NCBI RefSeq assembly: GCF_029227915.1
Contig: NC_079884.1
Coordinates: forward strand, 31,498,001-31,562,000
DNA: 64,000 nucleotides
Direction of reading: 5' to 3'
From: Hydractinia symbiolongicarpus
Taxonomy: Eukaryota; Cnidaria; Hydrozoa; Anthoathecata; Hydractiniidae
Below, piece by piece: positions 48,801 to 62,500 of this stretch (its first letter is position 1; every line of letters begins with the position of its first letter). The position numbers were made by a program, and so were the translations under genes. The notes under the pieces are model-generated. The model was not told the DNA's origin. It did not search any database and worked only from the letters and a program-made list of their open reading frames with translations.

Positions 48801-49591
48801 GATTTCCCGTAAATCCCGGACTCGGCCCGTATAATCAAAAGTATACAAAGAATGAACCCATGGAGTAAACTCATTTCCCAAACGATTTTTTATATTATTT
48901 TTTCACCACTAAAACGCATGAGACTTGTAGTTTTCAAAAATGTTTTCATTTTTGATGAGACGCTGAATAAAAGAAGTTTAATCGCCGGCAAACGAAAACC
49001 CGCCATTTCCCGTAAACCCCGGACTCGGCCCGTATAATCAAAAGTATACAAAGAAAGTACCCAGGGAGTAAACTCTTTTCCCGAACGATTTTTTAAATTC
49101 TTTTTTCACCACTAAAACGCATGAGACTTGTAGTTTTCAGAAATGTTTTCATTTTTGATGATGCGCTTAATGAAAGTGGTTTAATAGCCGGCAAACGAAA
49201 ACCCGCGATTTCCCGTAAATCCCGCACTCGGCCCGTATTGTCAAAAGTATACAAAGAAAGTACCCAGGGTGTAAACTCATTTCGCGAACGATTTTTTAAA
49301 TTATTTTTTCACCACTAAAACGCATGAGACTTGTAGTTTTCAAAAATATTTTCATTTTTGAAGAGACACTGAATGAAAGAAGTTTAATAGCCGGCAAACG
49401 AAAACCTGCGATTTCCCGTAAATCCCGGACTCGGCCCGTATTGTCAAAAGTATACAAAGAAAGTACCCAGGGTGTAAACTCATTTCCCGAACGATTTTTT
49501 AAATTATTTTTTCACCACTAAAACACATGAGACTTGTAGTTTTGAGAAATGTTTTCATTTTTGATGAGACGCTTAATGAAAGTGGTTTAAT
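42895..49591 (+). repeat. G series HOR, copy G1 (6,697 bp, 33 monomers)
   Basis: Defined by the monomer reading GCGATTTCACGTAAATC at 42914, 49611, 55900 and 59551. G1 aligns to G2 at offset 6,697 bp at its 5' part and 5,479 bp at its 3' part. The 1,218-bp change equals a 6-monomer tandem duplication inside G1. The basic G1/G2 unit is therefore about 27 monomers. N-type monomers recur about every three monomers in its first part, near 43,380, 43,990 and 44,600. Confidence 0.85.
45063..47498 (+). repeat. 6-monomer tandem duplication inside G1 (2 x 1,218 bp)
   Basis: Bases 45063-46280 recur at 46281-47498. Shared markers are GGCAATCGAAAAC (45133/46351), TTTTTAAAAACG, GATGAGAAGCTG, CGGCCCTTATAG, AAACTCAATTCCCG, and TTTTTAAAGAGACACTG with GGCAAGCG. 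G2 and G4 have this block only once, so it is a G1-specific gain. Small differences include GATGTGC against GATCTGC (~45,713/46,931). Confidence 0.88.
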
Positions 49592-52500
49592 CGCCGGCAA
49601 ACGAAAACCTGCGATTTCACGTAAATCCCGGACTCGGCCCGTATAGTCAAAAGTATACAAAGATAGTACCCAGGGAGTAAACTCATTTCCCGAACGATTT
49701 TTTAAATTATTTTTTCACCACTAAAGCCCATGAGACTTGTAGTTTTTAAAAATGTTTTCATTTTTGATGAGACGCTGAATAAAAGAAGTTTAATCGCCGG
49801 CAAACGAAAACCCGCGACTTCCCGTAAATCCCGGATTCGGCCCGTATAGTCAAAAGTATACAAAGAAAGTACCCAGGGAGTAAACTCATTTCCCGAACGA
49901 TTTTTTAAATTATTTTTTCACCACTAAAACGCATGAGACTTGTAGTTTTCAGAAATGTTTCCATTTTTGATGATGCGCCTAATGAAAGTGGTTTAATCGC
50001 CGGCAAACGAAAACCCGCGATTTCCCGTAAATCCCGGGCTTGGCCCGTATAGTCGAATGTATACAAAGAATGTACCCTGTGAGTAAACTCATTTCCAAAA
50101 CGATTTTTTAAATTATCTTTTCACCACCAAAACGCATGAGACTTGTAGCTTTCAAAAATGTTTTCATTTTTGATGAGACGCTGAATAAAAGAAGATTAAT
50201 CGCCGGCAAACGAAAACCTGCGATTTCCCGTAAATCCCGGACTCGGCCCGTATAGTCAAAGGTATACAAAAATAGTACCCAGGGTGTAAACTCATTTCCA
50301 GAAGAATTTTTTAAATTATTATTTCACCACTAAAGCCCATGAGACTTGTAGTTTTTAAAAATGTTTTCATTTTTGATGAGACGCTGAATAAAAGAAGTTT
50401 AATCGCCGGCAAACGAAAACCCGCGACTTCCCGTAAATCCCGGATTCGGCCCGTATAGTCAAAAGTATACAAAGAAAGTACCCAGGGAGTAAACTCATTT
50501 CCCGAACGATTTTTTAAATTATTTTTTCACCACTAAAACGCATGAGACTTGTAGTTTTAAGAAATGTTTTCATTGTTGATGATGCGCTTAATGAAAGTGG
50601 TTTAATCGCCGGCAAACGAAAACCCGCGATTTCCCGTAAATCCCGGGCTTGGCCCGTATAGTCGAATGTATACAAAGAATGTACCCTGTGAGTAAACTCA
50701 TTTCCAAAACGAATTTTTAAATTATCTTTTCACCACCAAAACGCATGAGACTTGTAGCTTTCAAAAATGTTTTCATTTTTGATGAGACGCTGAATAAAAG
50801 AAGTTTAATCGCCGGCAAACGAAAACCCACCATTTCCCGTAAACCCCGGACTCGGCCCGTATAGTCAAAATTATACAAAGAAAGTACCCAGGGAGTAAAC
50901 TCATTTCCAGAACGATTTTTTAAATTATTATTTCACCACTAAAGCCCATGAGACATGTAGTTTTTAAAAATGTTTTCATTTTTGATGAGACGCTGAATAA
51001 AAGAAGTTTAATCGCCGGCAAACGAAAACCCGCGACTTCCCGTAAATCCCGGATTCGGCCCGTATAGTCAAAAGTATACAAAGAAAGTACCCAGGGAGTA
51101 AACTCATTTCCCGAACGATTTTTTAAATTATTTTTTCACCACTAAAACGCATGAGACTTGTAGTTTTCAGAAATGTTTTCATTTTTGATGATGCGCTTAA
51201 TGAAAGTGGTTTAATCGCCGGCAAACGAAAACCCACGATTTCCCGTAAATCCCGGGCTTGGCCCGTATAGTCGAATGTATACAAAGAATGTACCCTGTGA
51301 GTAAACTCATTTCCAAAACGATTTTTTAAATTATCTTTTCACCACCAAAACGCATGAGACTTGTAGCTTTCAAAAATGTTTTCATTTTTGATGAGACGCT
51401 GAATAAAAGAAGTTTAATCGCCGGCAAACGAAAACCTGCGATTTCCCGTAAATCCCGGACTCGGCCCGTATAGTCAAAAGTATACAAAGATAGTACCCAG
51501 GGAGTAAACTCATTTCCAGAAGAATTTTTTAAATTATTATTTCACCACTAAAACGCATAAGACTTGTAGTTTTCAGAAATGTTTTCATTTTTGATGATGC
51601 GCTTAATGAAAGGGGTTTAATCGCCGGCAAACGAAAACCCGCGATTTCCCGTAAATCCCGGGCTTGGCCCGTATAGTCAAAAGTATACAAAGAAAGTACC
51701 CAGGAAGTAAACTCATTTCCCGAACGATTTTTTATATTATTTTTTCACCACTAAAACGCATGAGATTTGTAGTTTTCAAAAATGTTTTCATTTTTGATGA
51801 GACGCTGAATAAAAGAAGTTTAATCGCCGGCAATCGAAAACCCGCCATTTCCCGTAAACCCCGGACTTGGCCCGTATAATCAAAAGTATACAAAGAAAGT
51901 ACCCAGGGAGTAAACTCATTTCCCGAACGATTTTTTAAATTCTTTTTTCACCACTAAAACGCATGAGACTTGTAGTTTTCAAAAATGTTTTCATTTTTGA
52001 TGAGACGCTGAATAAAAGAAGTTTAATTGCCGGCAAACGAAAACCTGCGATTTCCCGTAAATCCCGGACTCGGCCCGTATAGTCAAAAGTATACAAAGAT
52101 AGTACCCAGGGTGTAAACTCATTTCCAGAACGATTTTTTAAATTATTATTTCACCACTAAAGCCCATGAGACTTGTAGTTTTTAAAAACGTTTTCATTTT
52201 TGATGAGAAGCTGAATAAAAGAAGTTTAATCGCCGGCAAACGAAAACCCGCGACTTCCCGTAAATCCCGGATTCGGCCCTTATAGTCAAAAGTATACAAA
52301 GAAAGTACCCAGGGAGTAAACTCAATTCCCGAACGATTTTTTAAATTATTTTTTCACCACTAAAACGCATAAGACTTGTAGTTTTCAGAAATGTTTTCAT
52401 TTTTGATGATGTGCTTAATGAAAGTGGTTTAATCGCCGGCAAACGAAAACCCGCGATTTCCCGTAAATCCCGGGCTTGGCCCGTATAGTCGAATGTATAC

Positions 52501-55500
52501 AAAGAAAGTACCCTGTGAGTAAATTCATTTCCAAAACGATTTTTTAAATTATCTTTTCACCACCAAAATGCATGAGACTTGTAGCTTTCAAAAATGTTTT
52601 CATTTTTGATGAGACGCTGAATAAAAGAAGTTTAATTGCCGGCAAACGAAAACCCGCCATTTCCCGTAAACCCCGGACTCGGCCCGTATAGTCAAAAGTA
52701 TACAAAGAAAGTACCCAGGGAGTAAACTCATTTCCCGAACGATTTTTTAAATTATTTTTTCACCACTAAAACGCATGAGACTTGTAGTTTTCAAAAATGT
52801 TTTCATTTTTAAAGAGACACTGAATGATAGAAGTTTAATAGCCGGCAAGCGAAAACCTGCGATTTCCTGTAAATCCCGGACTCGGCCCGTATTGTCAAAA
52901 GTATACAAAGAAAGTACCCAGGGTGTAAACTCATTTCCCGAACGATTTTTTAAATTACTTTTTCACCACTAAAACGCATGAGACTTGTAGTTTAGAGAAA
53001 TGTTTTCATTTTTCATGAGACGCTTAATGAAAGTGGTCTAATCGCCGGCAAACGAAAACCCGCGATTTCCCGTAAATCCCAGGCTTGGCCGTATAGTCGA
53101 ATGTATACAAAGAAAGTACCCTGTGAGTAAACTCATTTCCAAAACGATTTTTTAAATTATCTTTTCACCACTAAAGCCCATGAGACTTGTAGTTTTTAAA
53201 AATGTTTTCATTTTTGATGAGACGCTGAATAAAAGAAGTTTAATCGCCGGCAAACGAAAACCCGCGACTTCCCGTAAATCCCGGACTCGGCCCGTATAGT
53301 CAAAAGTATACAAAGAAAGTACCCAGGGAGTAAACTCATTTCCAAAACGATTTTTTAAATTATCTTTTTACCACGAAAACGCATGAGACTTGTAGTTTTC
53401 AAAAATGTTTTCATTTTTGATGAGACGCTGAATAAAAGAAGTTTAATCGCCGGCAAACGAAAACCCGCCATTTCCCGTAAACCCTGGACTCGGCCCGTAT
53501 AATCAAAAGTATACAAAAAAAGTACCCAGGGAGTAAACTCATTTCCCGAACGATTTTTTAAATTCTTTTTTCACCACTAAAACGCATGAGACTTGTAGTT
53601 TTCAGAAATGTTTTCATTTTTGATGATGCGCTTAATGAAAGTGGTTTAATCGCCGGCAAACGAAAACCCGCGATTTCCCGTAAATCCCGGGCTTGGCCCG
53701 TATAGTCGAATGTATACAAAGAAAGTACCCTGTGAGTAAACTCATTTCCAAAACGATTTTTTAAGTTATCTTTTCACCACCAAAATGCATGAGACTTGTA
53801 GCTTTCAAAAATGTTTTCATTTTTGATGAGACGCAGAATAAAAGAAGTTTAATCGCCGGCAAACGAAAACCCGCCATTTCCCGTAAACCACGGACTCGGC
53901 CCGTATAGTCAAAAGTATACAAAGAAAGTACCCAGGGAGTAAACTCATTTCTCGAACGATTTTTTAAATTATATTTTCACCACTAAAACGCATGAGACTT
54001 GTAGTTTTCAAAAATGTTTTCATTTTTGAAAAGACACTGAATGATAGAAGTTTAATAGCCGGCAAACGAAAACCCGCGATTTCCCGTAAATCCCAGGCTT
54101 GGCAGTATAGTCGAATGTATACAAAGAAAGTACCCTGTGAGTAAACTGATTTCCAAAACGATTTTTTAAATTATCTTTTCACTACTAAAACGCATGAGAC
54201 TTGTAGTTTTCAAGAATGTTTTCATTTCTGATGAGACACTGAGTAAAAGAAGTTTAATCGCCGGCAAACGAAAACCTGTGATTTCCCGTAAATCCCGGAC
54301 TCGGCCCGTATAATCAAAAGTATACAAAGAATGAACCCATGGAGTAAACTCATTTCCCAAACGATTTTTTATATTATTTTTTCACCACTAAAACGCATGA
54401 GACTTGTAGTTTTCAAAAATGTTTTCATTTTTGATGAGACGCTGAATAAAAGAAGTTTAATCGCCGGCAAACGAAAACCCGCCATTTCCCGTAAACCCCG
54501 GACTCGGCCCGTATAATCAAAAGTATACAAAGAAAGTACCCAGGGAGTAAACTCATTTCCCGAACGATTTTTTAAATTCTTTTTTCACCACTAAAACGCA
54601 TGAGACTTGTAGTTTTCAGAAATGTTTTCATTTTTGATGATGCGCTTAATGAAAGTGGTTTAATAGCCGGCAAACGAAAACCCGCGATTTCCCGTAAATC
54701 CCGGACTCGGCCCGTATTGTCAAAAGTATACAAAGAAAGTACCCAGGGTGTAAACTCATTTCGCGAACGATTTTTTAAATTATTTTTTCACCACTAAAAC
54801 GCATGAGACTTGTAGTTTTCAAAAATGTTTTCATTTTTGAAGAGACACTGAATGAAAGAAGTTTAATAGCCGGCAAACGAAAACCTGCGATTTCCCGTAA
54901 ATCCCGGACTCGGCCCGTATTGTCAAAAGTATACAAAGAAAGTACCCAGGGTGTAAACTCATTTCCCGAACGATTTTTTAAATTATTTTTTCACCACTAA
55001 AACACATGAGACTTGTAGTTTTGAGAAATGTTTTCATTTTTGATGAGACGCTTAATGAAAGTGGTTTAATCGCCGGAAAACGAAAACCCGCGATTTCCCG
55101 TAAATCCCGGGCTTGGCCGTATAGTCGAATGTATACAAAGAAAGTACCCAGTGAGTAAACTCATTTCCCGAACGATTTTTTAAATTCTTTTTTCACCACT
55201 AAAACGCATGAGACTTGTAGTTTTCAGAAATGTTTTCATTTTTGATGATGCGCTTAATGAAAGTGGTTTAATAGCCGGCAAACGAAAACCCGCGATTTCC
55301 CGTAAATCCCGGACTCGGCCCGTATTGTCAAAAGTATACAAAGAAAGTACCCAGGGTGTAAACTCATTTCCCGAACGATTTTTTAAATTATTTTTTTACC
55401 ACTAAAACGCATGAGACTTGTAGTTTTGAGAAATGTTTTCATTTTTGATGAGACGCTTAATGAAAGTGGTTTAATCGCCGGAAAACGAAAACCCGCGATT

Positions 55501-55880
55501 TCCCGTAAATCCCGGGCTTGGCCGTATAGTCGAATGTATACAAAGAAAGTACCCTGTGAGTAAACTCATTTCCAAAACGATTTTTTAAATTATCTTTTTA
55601 CCACTAAAACGTATGAGACTTGTAGTTTTCAAAAATGTTTTCATTTTTGATGAGACACTGAATAAAAGAAGTTTAATCGCCGGCAAACGAAAACCCGCCA
55701 TTTCCCGTAAACCCCGGACTCGGCCCGTATAATCAAAAGTATACAAAGAAAGTACCCAGGGAGTAAACTCATTTCCCGAACGATTTTTTTAATTCTTTTT
55801 TCACCACTAAAACGCATGAGACTTGTAGTTTTTAAAAATGTTTTCATTTTTGATGAGACGCTGAATAAAAGAAGTTTAAT
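49592..55880 (+). repeat. G series HOR, copy G2 (6,289 bp, 31 monomers)
   Basis: Aligns to G1 up to about 55,070, without the second 6-monomer block, then has about four further monomers. These include a repeat of the GATGATGCGC / AATAGCCGGC unit at offset 608 bp (54600 against 55208) and GGAAAACG monomers in which the GCCGGCA core is changed to GCCGGAA. Private G1/G2 markers absent from G3/G4 include GGTATACAAAAATAG. Confidence 0.85.
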
Positions 55881-58800
55881 CGCCGGCAAACGAAAACCTG
55901 CGATTTCACGTAAATCCCGGACTCGGCCCGTATAGTCAAAAGTATACAAAGATAGTACCCAGGGAGTAAACTCATTTCCCGAACGATTTTTTAAATTATT
56001 TTTTCACCACTAAAGCCCATGAGACTTGTAGTTTTTAAAAATGTTTTCATTTTTGATGAGACGCTGAATAAAAGAAGTTTAATCGCCGGCAAACGAAAAC
56101 CCGCGACTTCCCGTAAATCCCGGATTCGGCCCGTATAGTCAAAAGTATACAAAGAAAGTACCCAGGGAGTAAACTCATTTCTCGAACGATTTTTTAAATT
56201 ATTTTTTCACCACTAAAACGCATGAGACTTGTAGTTTTCAGAAATGTTTCCATTTTTGATGATGCGCCTAATGAAAGTGGTTTAATCGCCGGCAAACGAA
56301 AACCCGCGATTTCCCGTAAATCCCGGGCTTGGCCCGTATAGTCGAATGTATACAAAGAATGTACCCTGTGAGTAAACTCATTTCCAAAACGATTTTTTAA
56401 ATTATCTTTTCACCACCAAAACGCATGAGACTTGTAGCTTTCAAAAATGTTTTCATTTTTGATGAGACGCTGAATAAAAGAAGATTAATTGCCGGCAAAC
56501 AAAAACCTGAGATTTCCCGTAAATCCCGTACTCGGCCCGTATAGTCAAAGGTATACAAAGATAGTACCCAGGGTTTAAACTCATTTCCAGAAGAATTTTT
56601 TAAATTATTATTTCACCACTAAAGCCCATGAGACTTGTAGTTTTTAAAAATGTTTTCATTTTTGATGAGACGCTGAATAAAAGAAGTTTAATCGCCGGCA
56701 AACGAAAACCCGCGACTTCCCGTAAATCCCGGATTCGGCCCGTATAGTCAAAAGTATACAAAGAAAGTACCCAGGGAGTAAACTCATTTCCCGAACGATT
56801 TTTTAAATTATTTTTTCACCACTAAAACGCATGAGACTTGTAGTTTTAAGAAATGTTTTCATTATTGATGATGCGCTTAATGAAAGTGGTTTAATCGCCG
56901 GCAAACGAAAACCCGCGATTTCCCGTAAATCCCGGGCTTGGCCCGTATAGTCGAATGTATACAAAGAATGTACCCTGTGAGTAAACTCATTTCCAAAACG
57001 AATTTTTAAATTATCTTTTCACCACCAAAACGCATGAGACTTGTAGCTTTCAAAAATGTTTTCATTTTTGATGACACGCTGAATAAAAGAAGTTTAATCG
57101 CCGGCAAACGAAAACCCACCATTTCCCGTAATCCCCGGACTCGGCCCGTATAGTCAAAAGTATACAAAGAAAGTACCCAGGGAGTAAACTCATTTCCAGA
57201 ACGATTTTTTAAATTATTATTTCACCACTAAAGCCCATGAGACTTGTAGTTTTTAAAAATGTTTTCATTTTTGATGAGACGCTGAATAAAAGAAGTTTAA
57301 TCGCCGGCAAACGAAAACCCGCGATTTCCCGTAAATCCCGGGCTTGGCCCGTATAGTCGAATGTATACAAAGAAAGTACCCTGTGAGTAAACTCATTTCC
57401 AAAACGATTTTTTAAGTTATCTTTTCACCACCAAAATGCATGAGACTTGTAGCTTTCAAAAATGTTTTCATTTTTGATGAGACGCAGAATAAAAGAAGTT
57501 TAATCGCCGGCAAACGAAAACCCGCCATTTCCCGTAAACCCCGGACTCGGCCCGTATAGTCAAAAGTATACAAAGAAAGTACCCAGGGAGTAAACTCATT
57601 TCTCGAAGGATTTTTTAAATTATATTTTCACCACTAAAACGCATGAGACTTGTAGTTTTCAAAAATGTTTTCATTTTTGAAAAGACACTGAATGATAGAA
57701 GTTTAATAGCCGGCAAACGAAAACCGGCGATTTCCCGTAAATCCCAGGCTTGGCAGTATAGTCGAATGTATACAAAGAAAGTACCCTGTGAGTAAACTCA
57801 TTTCCAAAACGATTTTTTAAATTATCTTTTCACTACTAAAACGCATGAGACTTGTAGTTTTCAAAAATGTTTTCATTTCTGATGAGACACTGAGTAAAAG
57901 AAGTTTAATCGCCGGCAAACGAAAACCTGTGATTTCCCGTAAATCCCGGACTCGGCCCGTATAATCAAAAGTATACAAAGAATGAACCCATGGAGTAAAC
58001 TCATTTCCCAAACGATTTTTTATATTATTTTTTCACCACTAAAACGCATGAGACTTGTAGTTTTCAAAAATGTTTTCATTTTTGATGAGACGCTGAATAA
58101 AAGAAGTTTAATCGCCGGCAAACGAAAACCCGCCATTTCCCGTAAACCCCGGACTCGGCCCGTATAATCAAAAGTATACAAAGAAAGTACCCAGGGAGTA
58201 AACTCATTTCCCGAACGATTTTTTAAATTCTTTTTTCACCACTAAAACGCATGAGACTTGTAGTTTTCAGAAATGTTTTCATTTTTGATGATGCGCTTAA
58301 TGAAAGTGGTTTAATAGCCGGCAAACGAAAACCCGCGATTTCCCGTAAATCCCGGACTCGGCCCGTATTGTCAAAAGTATACAAAGAAAGTACCCAGGGT
58401 GTAAACTCATTTCGCGAACGATTTTTTAAATTATTTTTTCACCACTAAAACGCATGAGACTTGTAGTTTTCAAAAATGTTTTCATTTTTGAAGAGACACT
58501 GAATGAAAGAAGTTTAATAGCCGGCAAACGAAAACCTGCGATTTCCCGTAAATCCCGGACTCGGCCCGTATTGTCAAAAGTATACAAAGAAAGTACCCAG
58601 GGTGTAAACTCATTTCCCGAACGATTTTTTAAATTATTTTTTCACCACTAAAACGCATGAGACTTGTAGTTTTGAGAAATGTTTTCATTTTTGATTAGAG
58701 GCTTAATGAAAGTGGTTTAATCGCCGGAAAACGAAAACCCGCGATTTCCCGTAAATCCCGGGCTTGGCCGTATAGTCGAATGTATACAAAGAAAGTACCC

Positions 58801-59531
58801 TGTGAGTAAACTCATTTCCCGAACGATTTTTTAAATTCTTTTTTCACCACTAAAACGCATGAGACTTGTAGTTTTCAGAAATGTTTTCATTTTTGATGAT
58901 GCGCTTAATGAAAGTGGTTTAATAGCCGGCAAACGAAAACCCGCGATTTCCCGTAAATCCCGGACTCGGCCCGTATTGTCAAAAGTATACAAAGAAAGTA
59001 CCCAGGGTGTAAACTCATTTCCCGAACGATTTTTTAAATTATTTTTTCACCACTAAAACGCATGAGACTTGTAGTTTTGAGAAATGTTTTCATTTTTGAT
59101 GAGACGCTTAATGAAAGTGGTTTAATCGCCGGAAAACGAAAACCCGCGATTTCCCGTAAATCCCGGGCTTGGCCGTATAGTCGAATGTATACAAAGAAAG
59201 TACCCTGTGAGTAAACTCATTTCCAAAACGATTTTTTAAATTATCTTTTTACCACTAAAACGTATGAGACTTGTAGTTTTCAAAAATGTTTTCATTTTTG
59301 ATGAGACACTGAATAAAAGAAGTTTAATCGCCGGCAAACGAAAACCCGCCATTTCCCGTAAACCCCGGACTCGGCCCGTATAATCAAAAGCATACAAAGA
59401 AAGTACCCAGGGAGTAAACTCATTTCCCGAACGATTTTTTTAATTCTTTTTTCACCACTAAAACGCATGAGACTTGTAGTTTTCAAAAATGTTTTCATTT
59501 TTGATGAGACGCTGAATAAAAGAAGTTTAAT
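55881..59531 (+). repeat. G series HOR, copy G3, 13 monomers deleted (3,651 bp, 18 monomers)
   Basis: Aligns to G2 at offset 6,289 bp until about 57,290 and at 3,651 bp from about 57,320 on. The missing 2,638 bp is 13 monomers minus 1 bp, corresponding to about 51.0-53.65 kb in G2. The junction lies in shared TAATCGCCGGCAAACG-type sequence and keeps register. It shares derived changes with G4 (CAAAAACCTG, GTACTCGG, CCCGTAATCCCC), so G3 and G4 are sister copies. Confidence 0.85.
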
Positions 59532-62500
59532 CGCCGGCAAACGAAAACCTGCGATTTCACGTAAATCCCGGACTCGGCCCGTATAGTCAAAAGTATACAA
59601 AGATAGTACCCAGGGAGTAAACTCATTTCCCGAACGATTTTTTAAATTATTTTTTCACCACTAAAGCCCATGAGACTTGTAGTTTTTAAAAATGTTTTCA
59701 TTTTTGATGAGACGCTGAATAAAAGAAGTTTAATCGCCGGCAAACGAAAACCCGCGACTTCCCGTAAATCCCGGATTCGGCCCGTATAGTCAAAAGTATA
59801 CAAAGAAAGTACCCAGGGAGTAAACTCATTTCTCGAACGATTTTTTAAATTATTTTTTCACCGCTAAAACGCATGAGACTTGTAGTTTTCAGAAATGTTT
59901 CCATTTTTGATGATGCGCCTAATGAAAGTGGTTTAATCGCCGGCAAACGAAAACCCGCGATTTCCCGTAAATCCCGGGCTTGGCCCGTATAGTCGAATGT
60001 ATACAAAGAATGTACCCTGTGAGTAAACTCACTTCCAAAACGATTATTTAAATTATCTTTTCACCACCAAAACGCATGAGACTTGTAGCTTTCAAAAATG
60101 TTTTCATTTTTGATGAGACGCTGAATAAAAGAAGATTAATCGCCGGCAAACAAAAACCTGCGATTTCCCGTAAATCCAGTACTCGGCCCGTATAGTCAAA
60201 GGTATACAAAGATAGTACCCAGGGTGTAAACTCATTTCCAGAAGAATTTTTTAAATTATTATTTCACCACTAAAGCCCATGAGACTTGTAGTTTTTAAAA
60301 ATGTTTTCATTTTTGATGAGACGCTGAATAAAAGAAGTTTAATCGCCGGCAAACGAAAACCCGCGACTTCCCGTAAATCCCGGATTCGGCCCGTATAGTC
60401 AAAAGTATACAAAGAAAGTACCCAGGGAGTAAACTCATTTCCCGAACGATTTTTTAAATTATTTTTTCACCACTAAAACGCATGAGACTTGTAGTTTTAA
60501 GAAATGTTTTCATTGTTGATGATGCGCTTAATGAAAGTGGTTTAATCGCCGGCAAACGAAAACCCGCGATTTCCCGTAAATCCCGGGCTTGGCCCGTATA
60601 GTCGAATGTATACAAAGAATGTACCCTGTGAGTAAACTCATTTCCAAAACGAATTTTTAAATTATCTTTTCACCACCAAAACGCATGAGACTTGTAGCTT
60701 TCAAAAATGTTTTCATTTTTGATGAGACGCTGAATAAAAGAAGTTTAATCGCCGGCAAACGAAAACCCACCATTTCCCGTAATCCCCGGACTCGGCCCGT
60801 ATAGTCAAAAGTATACAAAGAAAGTACCCAGGGAGTAAACTCATTTCCAGAACGATTTTTTAAATTATTATTTCACCACTAAAGCCCATGAGACTTGTAG
60901 TTTTTAAAAATGTTTTCATTTTTGATGAGACGCTGAATAAAAGAAGTTTAATCGCCGGCAAACGAAAACCCGCGACTTCCCGTAAATCCCGGATTCGGCC
61001 CGTATAGTCAAAAGTATACAAAGAAAGTACCCAGGGAGTAAACTCATTTCCCGAACGATTTTTTAAATTATTTATTCACCACTAAAACGCATGAGACTTG
61101 TAGTTTTCAGAAATGTTTTCATTTTTGATGATGCGCTTAATGAAAGTGGTTTAATCGCCGGCAAACGAAAACCCACGATTTCCCGTAAATCCCGGGCTTG
61201 GCCCGTATAGTCGAATGTATACAAAGAATGTACCCTGTGAGTAAACTCATTTCCAAAACGATTTTTTAAATTATCTTTTCACCACCAAAACGCATGAGAC
61301 TTGTAGCTTTCAAAAATGTTTTCATTTTTGATGAGACGCTGAATAAAAGAAGTTTAATCGCCGGCAAACGAAAACCTGCGATTTCCCGTAAATCCCGGAC
61401 TCGGCCCGTATAGTCAAAAGTATACAAAGATAGTACCCAGGGAGTAAACTCATTTCCAGAACGATTTTTTAAATTATTTTTTCACCACTAAAACGCATAA
61501 GACTTGTAGTTTTCAGAAATGTTTTCATTTTTGATGATGCGCTTAATGAAAGTGGTTTAATCGCCGGCAAACGAAAACCCGCGATTTCCCGTAAATCCCG
61601 GGCTTGGCCCGTATAGTCAAAAGTATACAAAGAAAGTACCCAGGGAGTAAACTCATTTCCCGAACGATTTTTTATATTATTTTTTCATCACTAAAACGCA
61701 TGAGATTTGTAGTTTTCAAAAATGTTTTCATTTTTGATGAGACGCTGAATAAAAGAAGTTTAATCGCCGGCAATCGAAAACCCGCCATTTCCCGTAAACC
61801 CCGGACTCGGCCCGTATAATCAAAAGTATACAAAGAAAGTACCCAGGGAGTAAACTCATTTCCCGAACGATTTTTTAAATTCTTTTTTCACCACTAAAAC
61901 GCATGAGACTTGTAGTTTTCAAAAATGTTTTCATTTTTGATGAGACGCTGAATAAAAGAAGTTTAATTGCCGGCAAACGAAAACCTGCGATTTCCCGTAA
62001 ATCCCGGACTCGGCCCGTATAGTCAAAAGTATACAAAGATAGTACCCAGGGTGTAAACTCATTTCCAGAACGATTTTTTAAATTATTATTTCACCACTAA
62101 AGCCCATGAGACTTGTAGTTTTTAAAAACGTTTTCATTTTTGATGAGAAGCTGAATAAAAGAAGTTTAATCGCCGGCAAACGAAAACCCGCGACTTCCCG
62201 TAAATCCCGGATTCGGCCCGTATAGTCAAAAGTATACAAAGAAAGTACCCAGGGAGTAAACTCAATTCCCGAACGATTTTTTAAATTATTTTTTCACCAC
62301 TAAAACGCATGAGACTTGTAGTTTTCAGAAATGTTTTCATTTTTGATGATGTGCTTAATGAAAGTGGTTTAATCGCCGGCAAACGAAAACCCGCCATTAC
62401 CCGTAAACCCCGGACTCGGCCCGTATAATCAAAAATATACAAAGAAAGTACCCAGGGAGTAAACTCATTTCCCGAACGATTTTTTAAATTCTTTTTTCAC

